From CALIZF01 sp046292445 (GTDB lineage Bacteria > Pseudomonadota > Alphaproteobacteria > Rhodobacterales > Rhodobacteraceae), in NCBI GenBank assembly GCA_046292445.1, contig JBKBQT010000006.1:84356-148355 (forward strand): 64,000 nt of DNA, written 5' to 3'. Both the position numbers and the translations under genes were made by a program. Shown piece after piece: positions 9,643-18,259 of the stretch (the first letter of the stretch is position 1; each line of letters opens with the position of its first letter). The notes beneath the pieces are model-generated. The model worked only from the letters and a program-made list of their open reading frames with translations. It ran no database searches and had not been told where the DNA came from.

Positions 9643-10536
9643 GTGGCCGACTGGGACGACCTGCGCATCTTCCTCGCCGTGGCGCGCGGCGAAAGCCTCT
9701 CGGCCGCCGGGCGCAGCCTGCGGATCGACGCTGCAACCGTGGGCCGCCGCATCGCGCGGCTCGAGGCGGCGCTCGGCGCGGTGCTCTTCCGCCGCTCGGC
9801 GCAGGGCTATGCGTTGACCGAGGCGGGCGCGCGGCTGATGGACCATGCGCTGCGGGCCGAGGCGGCGATGCTCACCGCGCTTGGCGCGGTGCGGGGGGGC
9901 GATGCGCCGGGGCTGTCGGGGCAGGTGCGGGTGGGGGCGCCGGACGGCTGCGCCAACTACCTTCTGCCGCAGGTCGTGGCGGCCCTTGCCGCCGCCAATC
10001 CGGGGCTCGAGGTGCAGATCGTCGCCCTGCCGCGGGTGTTCAACCTGTCGCGGCGCGAGGCGGACATGGCCATCGCCGTCTCGCCGCCCGCCGCCGGACG
10101 GCTGCTGGCGCAGAAGATCACCGATTACCGCCTCGTGCTGGCCGGATCGCGGGCCTATCTGGCCGCCCATCCGCCGATCGCGGCCCGCGCCGACCTGCAG
10201 GGCCACCGCGTGATCGGCTATATCCCCGACATGATCTTCGATCCCGAGCTCGACTATCTCGCCGAGATCGGGGTCGAGGCGCCGCATCTGGCCTCCAACT
10301 CGGTCCCGGTCCAGTTCAATCTGGTGCGGGCGGGGGCGGGTCTCGGGATCGTGCATGCCTTTGCGCTGCCGTCCGCGCCCGATCTCGTCCGCGTGCTGCC
10401 CGAGGTGGCGCTGACCCGCGCCTTCTGGTTGATCCGCCATGCCGACGACCGGCGCGACGACCGGCTGACACGGGTTGCCGCCGCGCTCGCCGACGGGGTG
10501 CGGCGCGAGGTGGCCCGGCTCGAATCGCGCGCTTGA
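9643..10536 (+). CDS. LysR-family transcriptional regulator
   Basis: DNA-binding regulator of about 297 aa. The winged helix-turn-helix covers residues 1-60 (LRIFLAVARGESLSAAGRSL, then TVGRRIARLEAALG); the periplasmic-binding-protein-like effector domain follows from about residue 90. Two adjacent GTG codons at 9640 and 9643 are possible starts; the second is chosen because AAAGG lies 7 bases before it and the family begins right at this point. Placed head-to-head with mmsA, it most likely controls valine or methylmalonate semialdehyde catabolism. The effector is unknown. Confidence 0.86.
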   Translation: MADWDDLRIFLAVARGESLSAAGRSLRIDAATVGRRIARLEAALGAVLFRRSAQGYALTEAGARLMDHALRAEAAMLTALGAVRGGDAPGLSGQVRVGAPDGCANYLLPQVVAALAAANPGLEVQIVALPRVFNLSRREADMAIAVSPPAAGRLLAQKITDYRLVLAGSRAYLAAHPPIAARADLQGHRVIGYIPDMIFDPELDYLAEIGVEAPHLASNSVPVQFNLVRAGAGLGIVHAFALPSAPDLVRVLPEVALTRAFWLIRHADDRRDDRLTRVAAALADGVRREVARLESRA

Positions 10537-10581
10537 CAGGGGCTTGCGCCGGCCTGACCTTGGGACAGGGAGGAACGAGAC

Positions 10582-11016
10582 ATGCTGGTTCAGGCGATCC
10601 TGAAGAACAAGGGTGACGACGGGGTGGTGACGGTGGCGCCGGGCACCACCCTGCAGGCGGCGGCCGAGTTGCTGGCGGCGCGGCGCATCGGGGCGGTGAT
10701 CGTCTCGCCCGATGGCAAGCAGGTGGCCGGCATCCTGTCCGAACGCGACATCGTGCGCGAGATCGGGCGCCGCGGCGCCGGCTGCATGACCGACCCGGTG
10801 GACCGGGTGATGACCGCCACGATCACCACCTGCACCCGCACCGATAGCGCCGACACGGTGCTTGCGCGGATGACGGCGGGCCGGTTCCGCCACATGCCGG
10901 TGGTCGAAGGGGGCGAGATGGTCGGCCTGATCTCCATCGGTGATGTCGTGGCGGCGCGGCTGGCCGAGCTGGCGATGGAAAAGGATGCGCTCGAAGGCAT
11001 GATCAAGGGGTTCTGA
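10582..11016 (+). CDS. Tandem CBS-domain protein
   Basis: A 144-aa protein made of two CBS motifs (about residues 7-62 and 75-130; VIVSPDGKQVAGILSERD and MPVVEGGEMVGLISIGD are the paired beta strands). Such stand-alone Bateman modules bind adenine nucleotides and regulate partner enzymes or channels. A good ribosome binding site (GGGAGGAACG) precedes the ATG. It lies alone between the LysR gene and coaD, so its target cannot be inferred. This small CBS protein type is widespread in alphaproteobacteria. Confidence 0.9.
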   Translation: MLVQAILKNKGDDGVVTVAPGTTLQAAAELLAARRIGAVIVSPDGKQVAGILSERDIVREIGRRGAGCMTDPVDRVMTATITTCTRTDSADTVLARMTAGRFRHMPVVEGGEMVGLISIGDVVAARLAELAMEKDALEGMIKGF

Positions 11017-11146
11017 CCGCCGCCGCCCCGTCGGGCGCCGGGGGGCGAAAGCCCTGCATCCGGCCCGAGGGGTTGCAATCGCGGCGCCTTTCGGCTTGCC
11101 TGCCCCGCAGCACGGGCGCCGCAACACGGGCGACGAGGGGGACGCG

Positions 11147-11638
11147 ATGCGGATCGGACTCTATCCGGGGACATTCGACCCCGTCACCCTCGGCCATCTC
11201 GACATCATCGCGCGCGCCTGTCTGCTGGTGGACCGGCTGGTGATCGGGGTGGCGATCAACCGCGACAAGGGCCCGCTCTTCACGCTGGAGGAACGGGTGG
11301 CGATGATCGAGGCGGAATGCGAGGGGCTTTCGGGCAAGACCGGCACCGAGATCATCGTGCATCCGTTCGAGAACCTGCTGATCGATTGTGCCCACGACGT
11401 TGGCGCGAGCGTCATCATCCGGGGCCTGCGGGCGGTCGCCGATTTCGAATACGAATTCCAGATGGTCGGGATGAACCGCGCGCTCGATTCCAGCGTCGAG
11501 ACGGTGTTCCTGATGGCCGATGCGCGGCGGCAGGCGATCGCGTCCAAGCTGGTCAAGGAGATCGCGCGTCTCGGCGGCGACGTGTCCAAGTTCGTCACCC
11601 CGCGGGTCGAGGCGGCGCTTATCCGTCGCTACGGCTGA
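11147..11638 (+). CDS. coaD: Phosphopantetheine adenylyltransferase
   Basis: Penultimate step of coenzyme A synthesis: 4'-phosphopantetheine plus ATP gives dephospho-CoA. The 163-aa protein has the nucleotidyltransferase motif GTFDPVTLGHLDII at residues 8-21 and the C-terminal SKLVKEIARLGGDVSKF block. The ATG at 11147 follows CGAGGGGG; the in-frame codons upstream lack a ribosome binding site. The last 20 bases overlap the end of the convergent antiporter gene, so the two messages are complementary at their 3' ends. Confidence 0.96.
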   Translation: MRIGLYPGTFDPVTLGHLDIIARACLLVDRLVIGVAINRDKGPLFTLEERVAMIEAECEGLSGKTGTEIIVHPFENLLIDCAHDVGASVIIRGLRAVADFEYEFQMVGMNRALDSSVETVFLMADARRQAIASKLVKEIARLGGDVSKFVTPRVEAALIRRYG

Positions 11639-14219
11639 CTGCGCGCCGTGCCGTGCCGGACGCGGCCGCCTCCGGTTCCGGCGCCGCCGCCGCGGCCGTC
11701 TCGGCCGGGAGGCCGAGCGCGGTCAGGTCGAGCGCGACGCCCCGCGCCCGGGCACTGTCCAGAACCGCCTCGCGCAAGGCCACATTGCGCTTCATCAGGT
11801 CGAGAAAGCGCGATTCGTCCAGCGTCAGCAGCGTGCAGGGGGTGATCGCCGTCACCGTTGCGCGGCGCGGCGACTGGGTGAGCATCCCGAGCTGGCCGAA
11901 CATCTCGCCCCGCCCGAGCCGCCGCGTCTCGCCGCCCACCGTTACCTCGACCGCGCCCGAGGCGATGAACCACACCCGCCGCGGCCGGTCGGTCGGGCGC
12001 AGGATCACGTCGCCCGCCGAGGCATAGACGGTGCGCAACTGCCGCGCGAGGCGGCGCAGCGGCACCTCCTTCATCGCCTCGAACAGCGGGAAGCGGCGCG
12101 CAAGCTCGGCCTTCTGCACCGCAAGGTCGAGCCGCGGGCGCACCGCAAGGCGGGCACGCGCCGCCCGCAGATCGGCCTCGAGCGCGGCGCGCAGTTCCGG
12201 GCCGATCAGGCCGTCGTCGGTCAAGAGGTCGTATTCCCGCGCCTCGAGCCGCAGTTCGGCCTGCCGGATGATCCGCCGCTCGAGCGCCTCGGCATAGCCG
12301 GGGAACTGCAGACGCAGCCCCTCGAGCGCCTTTTCCACCTCTTCCTGCCGCCGCGAGACGAGATCGTGCAGCAGGTCGGCCACCCGCGGTCCGTGGATGC
12401 GCAGGATGCGCCGGTCGATGAACCCGTGAAGCTGGCGCAGGAACAGCCCGGCGGCGAGCAGATGGGCGAACCGTTCGGCGGTGAGGCGGGCGAGCGGGCC
12501 GCTCAGCCGGATATGGTTGTGCAGCCATTCGGCCGGGCGGCGCAGGCGCGATTCCGCCAGCGCGGCGCGGGCCGATGCGAGATAGCCGAACCGCCCGCCC
12601 TCGCCGCTCTGCGCCCGCGTGCGCTCGATCAGCCGGTCGGCGTCCGACAGCATCCGTTCGGCCAGTCCCGCCGGGATCGCCCCGTCGCGGAACGCCTCGA
12701 GGATATAGTCCCGCTCGCGCCCCGCGAGCGCGACGAGGCCGAGCGTCACCCGGTCGCGGTCGAGGATCTCGGGCGCCTTCTCGGCCGCCGCCACCGCCCG
12801 GTTGAGCCGGTCGTCGATCCGCCGCGCCTCGGCCTCGACCGTCTCGGGCGTCAGGCCGAGATCGCGCGTCGTCGCCCGCACATCGTCGCGCACGCTTTGC
12901 AGCGCCACCGCCACCACCTGCCCGGCAAGCGCGGTGTCGAGCGGCGACAGCCGGTCGAGCCCGAGGAGGCGGATCACCCCGCGCAGCGTCGTGCCCTGCA
13001 CGATCAGCGTGAAGAGGGTGAACCCGGTCGCGAGGATGCCGACCTGCCGGCGCACCTCGGACGGGATGGCAAAGCTCTCCGTGACCGCCAGCGCCAGCGC
13101 CAGCGTCACCGCCCCGCGCAGCCCGCCCCAGAGGATCGCGAGCCGGTAGGGCGGATCGACCTGTGGCGACAGGCGCACCATCGTCAGCGCCGGCAACAGC
13201 AGGAACAGGATCACCGCCCGCGCCGCCAGCGCCGCCGCGACCACGACCCCGATCAGCAGGAGGTCATAGAACCGCACCGCCTCGAGCAGCCGGGGGATCA
13301 GCAGCGCGGCGAGAACGAAGATCAGCGATCCCGCGACATAGGCGAGCAGGTCCCATGTGTCGCGCAGCTTGGCGCGCGCCGGAGGCGACATCGCGCCGGG
13401 CGCGGCGAAGTTGAGCGTCAGCCCCGCCGCGACCACAGCCACCACGCCCGACACGCGCACGGTATCTTCGGCCAGGACATAGGTCAGATAGGGCAGGGCG
13501 ATCGACACGGCGATCTGCGCCAGCGGATAGTTCCCCAGCGCACGGATCAGTTGCACCCCCGCCAGCGCGACCGCCCAGCCGAGCGCCGCCCCGCCGACCA
13601 GCAGCACCGGAAACCGCGCGAGCGCCGGGCCCAGCGCCGGGTTGGCCTCGAGCACGCTGACGAAGGCGAAGAACACCCCGAACAGCGCGATGGCGGCGGC
13701 ATCATTCAGCAGGCTTTCCCCCTCGACGATCCGTGCCAGCCGCTGCGGCGCGGGGGTCGCGCGAAAGATGCCGACCACCGCCGAGGGGTCGGTGGTCGAG
13801 ACGATCGCCCCGATCAGCAGGCAGGCGGCCAGCGGTATCCCCGCCAGCGGCCAGAGCGCAAAGCCGACCGCGACTGTCGCGACCGCCACCGCCACCACCG
13901 CCAGAACGAGAACCGGCACCCAGTCGTCCAGAAGCCGCCGCAGGTTGATCGTCAGCGCGACCTGGAACACCAGCGTCGGCAGGAAGATGTAGAGGAATGT
14001 CGAGGACCGGATCGGCAGGTTGAGGATCGCGAAGGCGGCCGGGTTGAGCGCATCGGTCAGCGAGGTGCGCCAGAAGAACGTCGCCGCCGCGCCGATCGCG
14101 ATGCCCACCACCGCGAGGACGACCGTCATCGGCACACGCAGGCGCGCCGCCAGCGGCTCGCAAAGACCGATGACGACAAAGAGGCCGGCAAGCACGGCGA
14201 TGAACGCGGGCAATCCCAT
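11619..14219 (-). CDS. CPA1-type cation:proton antiporter with C-terminal cyclic-nucleotide-binding domain
   Basis: An 866-aa membrane transporter. Residues 1 to about 400 hold some 12 hydrophobic segments with TTDPSAV (142-148) and the ion-site motif ESLLND (168-173) of NhaP/SOS1-like CPA1 exchangers. A long hydrophilic region (about 410-690) contains helix-rich linkers, and residues about 705-835 form a cNMP-binding beta barrel with GDVILRPTDRPRRVWFIASG and GEMFGQLGML. This layout recalls plant SOS1 and bacterial homologues in which the cytosolic tail gates transport. Likely Na+ or K+/H+ exchange at the inner membrane; the ion and the ligand are not readable from sequence. It overlaps coaD by 20 bases at the 3' end. 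Confidence 0.9.
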   Translation of the reverse strand: MGLPAFIAVLAGLFVVIGLCEPLAARLRVPMTVVLAVVGIAIGAAATFFWRTSLTDALNPAAFAILNLPIRSSTFLYIFLPTLVFQVALTINLRRLLDDWVPVLVLAVVAVAVATVAVGFALWPLAGIPLAACLLIGAIVSTTDPSAVVGIFRATPAPQRLARIVEGESLLNDAAAIALFGVFFAFVSVLEANPALGPALARFPVLLVGGAALGWAVALAGVQLIRALGNYPLAQIAVSIALPYLTYVLAEDTVRVSGVVAVVAAGLTLNFAAPGAMSPPARAKLRDTWDLLAYVAGSLIFVLAALLIPRLLEAVRFYDLLLIGVVVAAALAARAVILFLLLPALTMVRLSPQVDPPYRLAILWGGLRGAVTLALALAVTESFAIPSEVRRQVGILATGFTLFTLIVQGTTLRGVIRLLGLDRLSPLDTALAGQVVAVALQSVRDDVRATTRDLGLTPETVEAEARRIDDRLNRAVAAAEKAPEILDRDRVTLGLVALAGRERDYILEAFRDGAIPAGLAERMLSDADRLIERTRAQSGEGGRFGYLASARAALAESRLRRPAEWLHNHIRLSGPLARLTAERFAHLLAAGLFLRQLHGFIDRRILRIHGPRVADLLHDLVSRRQEEVEKALEGLRLQFPGYAEALERRIIRQAELRLEAREYDLLTDDGLIGPELRAALEADLRAARARLAVRPRLDLAVQKAELARRFPLFEAMKEVPLRRLARQLRTVYASAGDVILRPTDRPRRVWFIASGAVEVTVGGETRRLGRGEMFGQLGMLTQSPRRATVTAITPCTLLTLDESRFLDLMKRNVALREAVLDSARARGVALDLTALGLPAETAAAAAPEPEAAASGTARRAVSRSDG

Positions 14220-14289
14220 GAAGTCACGTTAAGCGGTCAGCGGCGCAACGAAAAGTGCCGCCGGCGGCCCTGCGGCATTTCCCGCGGCC

Positions 14290-14430
14290 TCAGCGCCAGA
14301 ACACCAGCCAGTCCACCAGCACCGCCAGCTTGCGCAGCAGGAACAGGACGGCACCGGTATCCAGCGCCATATCGGCCGCGATCGCCGCGACCACGATCAC
14401 GCCGAGGGCCAGGGCCACCCTGTCGCTCAC
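14290..14430 (-). CDS. Small single-pass membrane protein downstream of tkt
   Basis: A 46-aa open frame starting at GTG (14430) and reading MSDRVALALGVIVVAAIAAD, then a second hydrophobic stretch ending VDWLVFWR. It lies 44 bases after the tkt stop on the same strand and a run of G residues precedes the start. Rhodobacteraceae genomes often carry a short protein of this design (SDR, hydrophobic helix, acidic turn, LxRK, terminal FWR) in this position, which is from memory. Function unknown. Its hydrophobic pattern and clean termination support a real gene despite the size. Confidence 0.62.
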   Translation of the reverse strand: MSDRVALALGVIVVAAIAADMALDTGAVLFLLRKLAVLVDWLVFWR

Positions 14431-14474
14431 CGCATGTCCCCCCGCCCTGCTGCCCCCGTCCGCGCGGTGCCCGG

Positions 14475-16523
14475 TCAGAGCATCGCGCGCACCGCATCCG
14501 CGGCCGCCGCGGGCGTGATCCCGAATTCGGCATAGAGCCGTTCGGCCGGGGCCGAGGCGCCAAAGCCCGTCATCCCGACGAAGGCCGCCCGCCCCTCCCG
14601 CCCCCGCTCGCCCAGGAGCCAGCGGTCCCAGGGCATCCGCACCGCCGCCTCGATCGCCACGCGCACCGGGCCGGCGGGCAGCACCTTGCGGCGATAGCTT
14701 TCGGGCTGCTCGGCGAAAAGCTCCATGCAGGGCATCGAGACGACGCGGGTCGGCACCCCTTCGGCCTCGAGCAGGGCGCGGGCGGCCAGCGCGATCTCGA
14801 CCTCGGACCCCGTCGCCATCAGGATCGCGCGCGGCCGGGCCGAGGCTTCGGCAAGCACATAGGCCCCCTGCCGCGTGCGGTTCTGCGCCCCGGCATCGCT
14901 GCGCACCGTCGGCAGGTTCTGCCGGCTGAGCGCGAGGACCGACGGCCGGCGCGTCTCGGTCAGCGCGATTTCCCAGGCCTCGGCCGTCTCGACCGCATCG
15001 GCGGGGCGGAAGGTCAGCGTGCCGGGCGTGGCACGGCAGATCGCCAGATGCTCGACCGGCTGGTGGGTCGGCCCGTCCTCGCCCAGCCCGATCGAGTCAT
15101 GCGTCATCACATAGACGATCGGCACGCCCATCAGCGCCGAAAGACGCATCGCGCCGCGGGCGTAATCGGTAAAGCACAGGAAGGTGCCGCCGTAGGGCCG
15201 CACCCCGCCATGCAGCGCCATGCCGTTCATCGCCGCCGCCATGGCATGTTCGCGGATCCCGTAATGCACATAGCGCCCGGCGCGATCCTCGGGCGAGAAC
15301 ACGCCGAGCCCCTCGGTGCGGGTGTTGTTAGACCCCGTCAGGTCGGCCGACCCGCCGATCGTCTCGGGCATGACCGGGTTGATCGCCGCCAGCGCCATTT
15401 CCGACGCCTTGCGCGTGGCGACCGCGGGCCGCGCGGCCACGACCTCGGCCTTGAGCGCGCGGACGACACGGGCGAGCTTGGCCGGCGGCTCGCCCGCCAT
15501 CACGCGGGCGAATTCGCGGGCGCGGCCCTTGGGCAGGGCGGCGATGCGGCCGCGCCATGCGGCATGCGCGGCCACGCCGCGCTGGCCGGCGGCCGCCCAG
15601 GCGGCGCGGATGGCCGCCGGGATCTCGAAGGGCGGGTGCGGCCAGTGCAGCATGGCGCGCGCCGCCGCGATCTCGGCCGCGCCGAGGGGCGATCCGTGGG
15701 CGCCCGCCGTCCCTGCCTTGTTCGGGCTGCCGAACCCGATGATGGTGCGGCAGGCGATCAGCACCGGCCGGTCGGCCCCCTTGGCAGCCGTCAGCGCGCG
15801 GTCGATGTCGGCCGGATCGTGCCCGTCGCAGGACAGCACCAGCCAGCCGGCTGCCGTGAACCGCGCCCGCTGGTCGGTCGCATCCGACAGCGCGATGGCC
15901 CCGTCGATCGAAATGCCGTTGTCGTCCCAGAGCACGACGAGCCGGCTCAGCTTCTGGCGGCCGGCAAGGCTGATCGCTTCGTGGCTGATCCCCTCCTGCA
16001 GGCAACCGTCGCCGGCGATCACCCAGGTCCGGTGATCGACCGCCTTGGCGCCGAACCGCGCGCGCAGGCTTTCCTCGGCCATGGCGAAGCCGACGGCATT
16101 GGCGATGCCCTGGCCGAGCGGGCCGGTCGTCGTCTCGATCCCCGGCGCATGCCCGTATTCGGGATGCCCGGCGGTCGGCGCGCCCCACTGGCGGAAAGCG
16201 CGGATCGCCTCGAGCGTCATGCCCGGATAGCCCGTCAGGTGCAAAAGCGCATAGAGCAGCATCGAGCCATGGCCGGCCGACAGGATGAACCGGTCGCGGT
16301 CGGGCCAGTCCGGGGCGGCCGCGTCGTAGGTCAGATGGCGGGTGAAGAGGACCGTCGCCACGTCCGCCATGCCCATCGGCATGCCGGGATGGCCCGAATT
16401 GGCCGCCTGCACCGCATCCATCGCCAGCGCCCGCAGCGCGCCGGCCATGCCCCAGTGTTCGGGATGCGCCGCGGCGAGCCGCGGGATGTCGGCCATGGTG
16501 GTCGGTGCCGTCATCGTCGTCAT
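14475..16523 (-). CDS. tkt: Transketolase
   Basis: Thiamine-diphosphate enzyme of 682 aa transferring two-carbon units between sugar phosphates in the pentose phosphate pathway. Visible: NSGHPGMPMGMADVA at residues 42-56 (substrate phosphate and ThDP contacts), the ThDP-binding GDGCLQEGISHEA block, and the pyrimidine-binding domain with FLCFTDYARGAMRLSAL and GEDGPTHQPVEH. Length and domain order (PP, Pyr, C) match the family. It shares the strand with the small membrane protein downstream. The nearby edd and eda genes handle the other branch of sugar breakdown. Confidence 0.96.
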   Translation of the reverse strand: MTTMTAPTTMADIPRLAAAHPEHWGMAGALRALAMDAVQAANSGHPGMPMGMADVATVLFTRHLTYDAAAPDWPDRDRFILSAGHGSMLLYALLHLTGYPGMTLEAIRAFRQWGAPTAGHPEYGHAPGIETTTGPLGQGIANAVGFAMAEESLRARFGAKAVDHRTWVIAGDGCLQEGISHEAISLAGRQKLSRLVVLWDDNGISIDGAIALSDATDQRARFTAAGWLVLSCDGHDPADIDRALTAAKGADRPVLIACRTIIGFGSPNKAGTAGAHGSPLGAAEIAAARAMLHWPHPPFEIPAAIRAAWAAAGQRGVAAHAAWRGRIAALPKGRAREFARVMAGEPPAKLARVVRALKAEVVAARPAVATRKASEMALAAINPVMPETIGGSADLTGSNNTRTEGLGVFSPEDRAGRYVHYGIREHAMAAAMNGMALHGGVRPYGGTFLCFTDYARGAMRLSALMGVPIVYVMTHDSIGLGEDGPTHQPVEHLAICRATPGTLTFRPADAVETAEAWEIALTETRRPSVLALSRQNLPTVRSDAGAQNRTRQGAYVLAEASARPRAILMATGSEVEIALAARALLEAEGVPTRVVSMPCMELFAEQPESYRRKVLPAGPVRVAIEAAVRMPWDRWLLGERGREGRAAFVGMTGFGASAPAERLYAEFGITPAAAADAVRAML

Positions 16524-16721
16524 GCCCTGTTCCCTTCGCGCCAGATTGCGGCCCTGATACCAGCGCGGGGGCAGGGGTCAAGTCGCGCCGCTGCCGCCCC
16601 GGGCCGGGCTGGGGCGCGGCGCAGGGGGACAGGGCGGCGGCGGCAGGCTAGACTTGACGCGCGGCGCCGCGCCTGCGATTCGCGGAACTGGCGAGGCGCA
16701 GGCGGACAAAGGGGGCTCAGC

Positions 16722-17231
16722 ATGACCGATATCGCCGGATACGAGGCACGGATCACGGCGGCGCTCGGCCGGCTGGCCCTTGCGCTCGACCGGCTCGGGC
16801 CCGGTGCCGCAGCGCCGGCGGCGGAGGGCGAGGGCCTTGCCGCCGCGCTCGAGGCAGAACGCACCGCCAATGCCCAGCTTGCCGAGCGCGTCCGTGCCTT
16901 GCGCGCGCGGCAGGATGCGACGGTCGCGGCGCTCGAGGCGCGCATCGCGGAACTGACCCAGGCCGCCGACGCCCAGGCGCTCGAGATGCAGCGTATCCGG
17001 CAGGTGAACACCAAGTTGCGCGATGCGCTGCGCGCGCTGCGGGCGGCGGCCGAGGGCGCGTCGGATCCGGCGCTGATCGACCGCGCGATGGCCGCCGAAC
17101 TCGAGGCGTTGCACGCCGCGCGCAGCGCCGAGATCGCCGAGATGGACGACATCCTTGCGGCGCTCGACCCCGTGGTGGTGCAGCTCGAAGCCGCCGCAGC
17201 CGAGGATGAGGATACCCATGCCCGAACTTGA
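16722..17231 (+). CDS. Coiled-coil protein upstream of and overlapping zapA
   Basis: A 169-aa protein that is mostly heptad-like helix from about residue 45 to 140 (ALEAERTANAQLAERVRALR and similar), with an acidic C-terminus. No membrane segment. GGGGGC before the ATG at 16722 is a plausible ribosome binding site. Its last 14 bases overlap the zapA start in another frame, so the two are translationally linked. The pairing with zapA suggests a division-ring or nucleoid-associated role, comparable in logic to ZapB, but no homology to ZapB is claimed. Family unknown to me. Confidence 0.78.
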   Translation: MTDIAGYEARITAALGRLALALDRLGPGAAAPAAEGEGLAAALEAERTANAQLAERVRALRARQDATVAALEARIAELTQAADAQALEMQRIRQVNTKLRDALRALRAAAEGASDPALIDRAMAAELEALHAARSAEIAEMDDILAALDPVVVQLEAAAAEDEDTHART

Positions 17232-17589
17232 CATCATCGTCGGCGGCAAGACCTTCACCGTCGCCTGCCAGGCGGGCGAGGAGGATTTCCTGCGCGCCGC
17301 CGGCGCCATGCTCGACGCCGAGGCGCGGCCGCTGGTGCAGCAGGCCGGGCGCCTGCCCGAGGTGCGCATGCTGCTGATGGCGGGGCTGCTGCTCGCCGAC
17401 CGCCTCGCGGGGATCGAGGATCAGCTCCGCGCGGCGCAGGCGCGGCTGGCCGAAGCCGATGCCCGCCCGGTGCCCGAGCCGCAGCGCGTCGAGGTGCCGG
17501 TCATCCCCGCCTCGGTCGCCGAATCGCTGGCCGAGATCGCCGCCCGGGCCGAGGCACTGGCCGCGGCGGCCGAGGAACGGGCGGGCTAG
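17218..17589 (+). CDS. zapA: Cell division protein ZapA
   Basis: A 123-aa ZapA-family protein. The N-terminal half (PELDIIVGGKTFTVACQAGE, then a helix AAGAMLDAEARPLVQ) is the FtsZ-binding head, followed by a coiled-coil tail from about residue 60. ZapA crosslinks FtsZ filaments at the Z ring. The ATG at 17218 is inside the end of the preceding coiled-coil gene, giving a 14-base overlap. No 6S RNA or formyltetrahydrofolate cyclo-ligase gene follows, unlike the common alphaproteobacterial order; instead eda converges 7 bases away. Confidence 0.88.
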   Translation: MPELDIIVGGKTFTVACQAGEEDFLRAAGAMLDAEARPLVQQAGRLPEVRMLLMAGLLLADRLAGIEDQLRAAQARLAEADARPVPEPQRVEVPVIPASVAESLAEIAARAEALAAAAEERAG

Positions 17590-17596
17590 GGGACAG

Positions 17597-18229
17597 TCAG
17601 CCGCGCAGCGCCGCCGCCGCCCGTGCCCGCGCCGCGATCCCGTCCCAGTCGCCGGCCGCGACCATTGCCTGCGGCGCGACCCAGCTTGCCCCGACGCAAA
17701 GCACGTTGGGCAGCGCCAGGTAATCGGCCGCATTGCCCGGCGTGATCCCGCCCGTCGGGCAAAAGCCCAGATGCGGCATCGGCCCGGCCAGCGCGCGCAG
17801 CATCGCCGCCCCGCCCGCCGCCTCGGCCGGAAAGAACTTCAGCGTATCGAAACCCGCTTCGGCCAGCGCCATCGCCTCGGATGCGCTCGCCGCGCCGGGC
17901 AAGAGCGGCAGGGCCGCCCCGGCACAGCCCGCGATCAGCCGCGGCGTCGCGCCCGGGCTGACCGCAAAGCGCGCCCCCGCCGCCGCCGCCGCCGCCGCAT
18001 CCGCCGGCGTCAGCACCGTGCCTGCCCCGACCACCGCGCCCGCCACCCGCGCCATCGCCCGGATCGCGTCGAGCGCGGCGGACGTGCGCAGCGTCACCTC
18101 CAGCACCGGCAGCCCCGCCGCGACGAGCGTTTCGGCCAGCGGCACCGAATCCGCCGCCCGGTCGATCACGATCACCGGAATGACCGGCGCCATGCCGCAG
18201 ATCGCCCGGATCGCCACGTTCCCCGCCAT
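17597..18229 (-). CDS. eda: 2-dehydro-3-deoxyphosphogluconate aldolase
   Basis: Entner-Doudoroff aldolase cleaving KDPG to pyruvate and glyceraldehyde 3-phosphate. The 210-aa class I aldolase has VLEVTLRT near 44-51, GAGTVLTPADA near 69-79, the Schiff-base lysine in TLKFFPAE and the phosphate loop CPTGGITPGNA. ATG at 18229 is chosen over a GTG one codon upstream. Only about 30 bases separate it from the edd stop on the same strand, so edd and eda form an operon probably controlled at the edd promoter. Confidence 0.95.
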   Translation of the reverse strand: MAGNVAIRAICGMAPVIPVIVIDRAADSVPLAETLVAAGLPVLEVTLRTSAALDAIRAMARVAGAVVGAGTVLTPADAAAAAAAGARFAVSPGATPRLIAGCAGAALPLLPGAASASEAMALAEAGFDTLKFFPAEAAGGAAMLRALAGPMPHLGFCPTGGITPGNAADYLALPNVLCVGASWVAPQAMVAAGDWDGIAARARAAAALRG

Positions 18230-18259
18230 CACCCGCCCCGCCGTTTCAACCGCGCCGCC

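Noticed and set aside
11520..16721. A 1,900-codon open frame on the plus strand running antisense through the antiporter and transketolase genes
   Set aside because: Very GC-rich DNA leaves antisense frames open; the translation is a low-complexity Arg/Gln/His/Asp mixture with no domain. Only its last 169 codons (from 16722) are a real gene.
17590..17596. 6S RNA downstream of zapA
   Set aside because: The usual alphaproteobacterial position is occupied by only 7 bases before the convergent eda gene.
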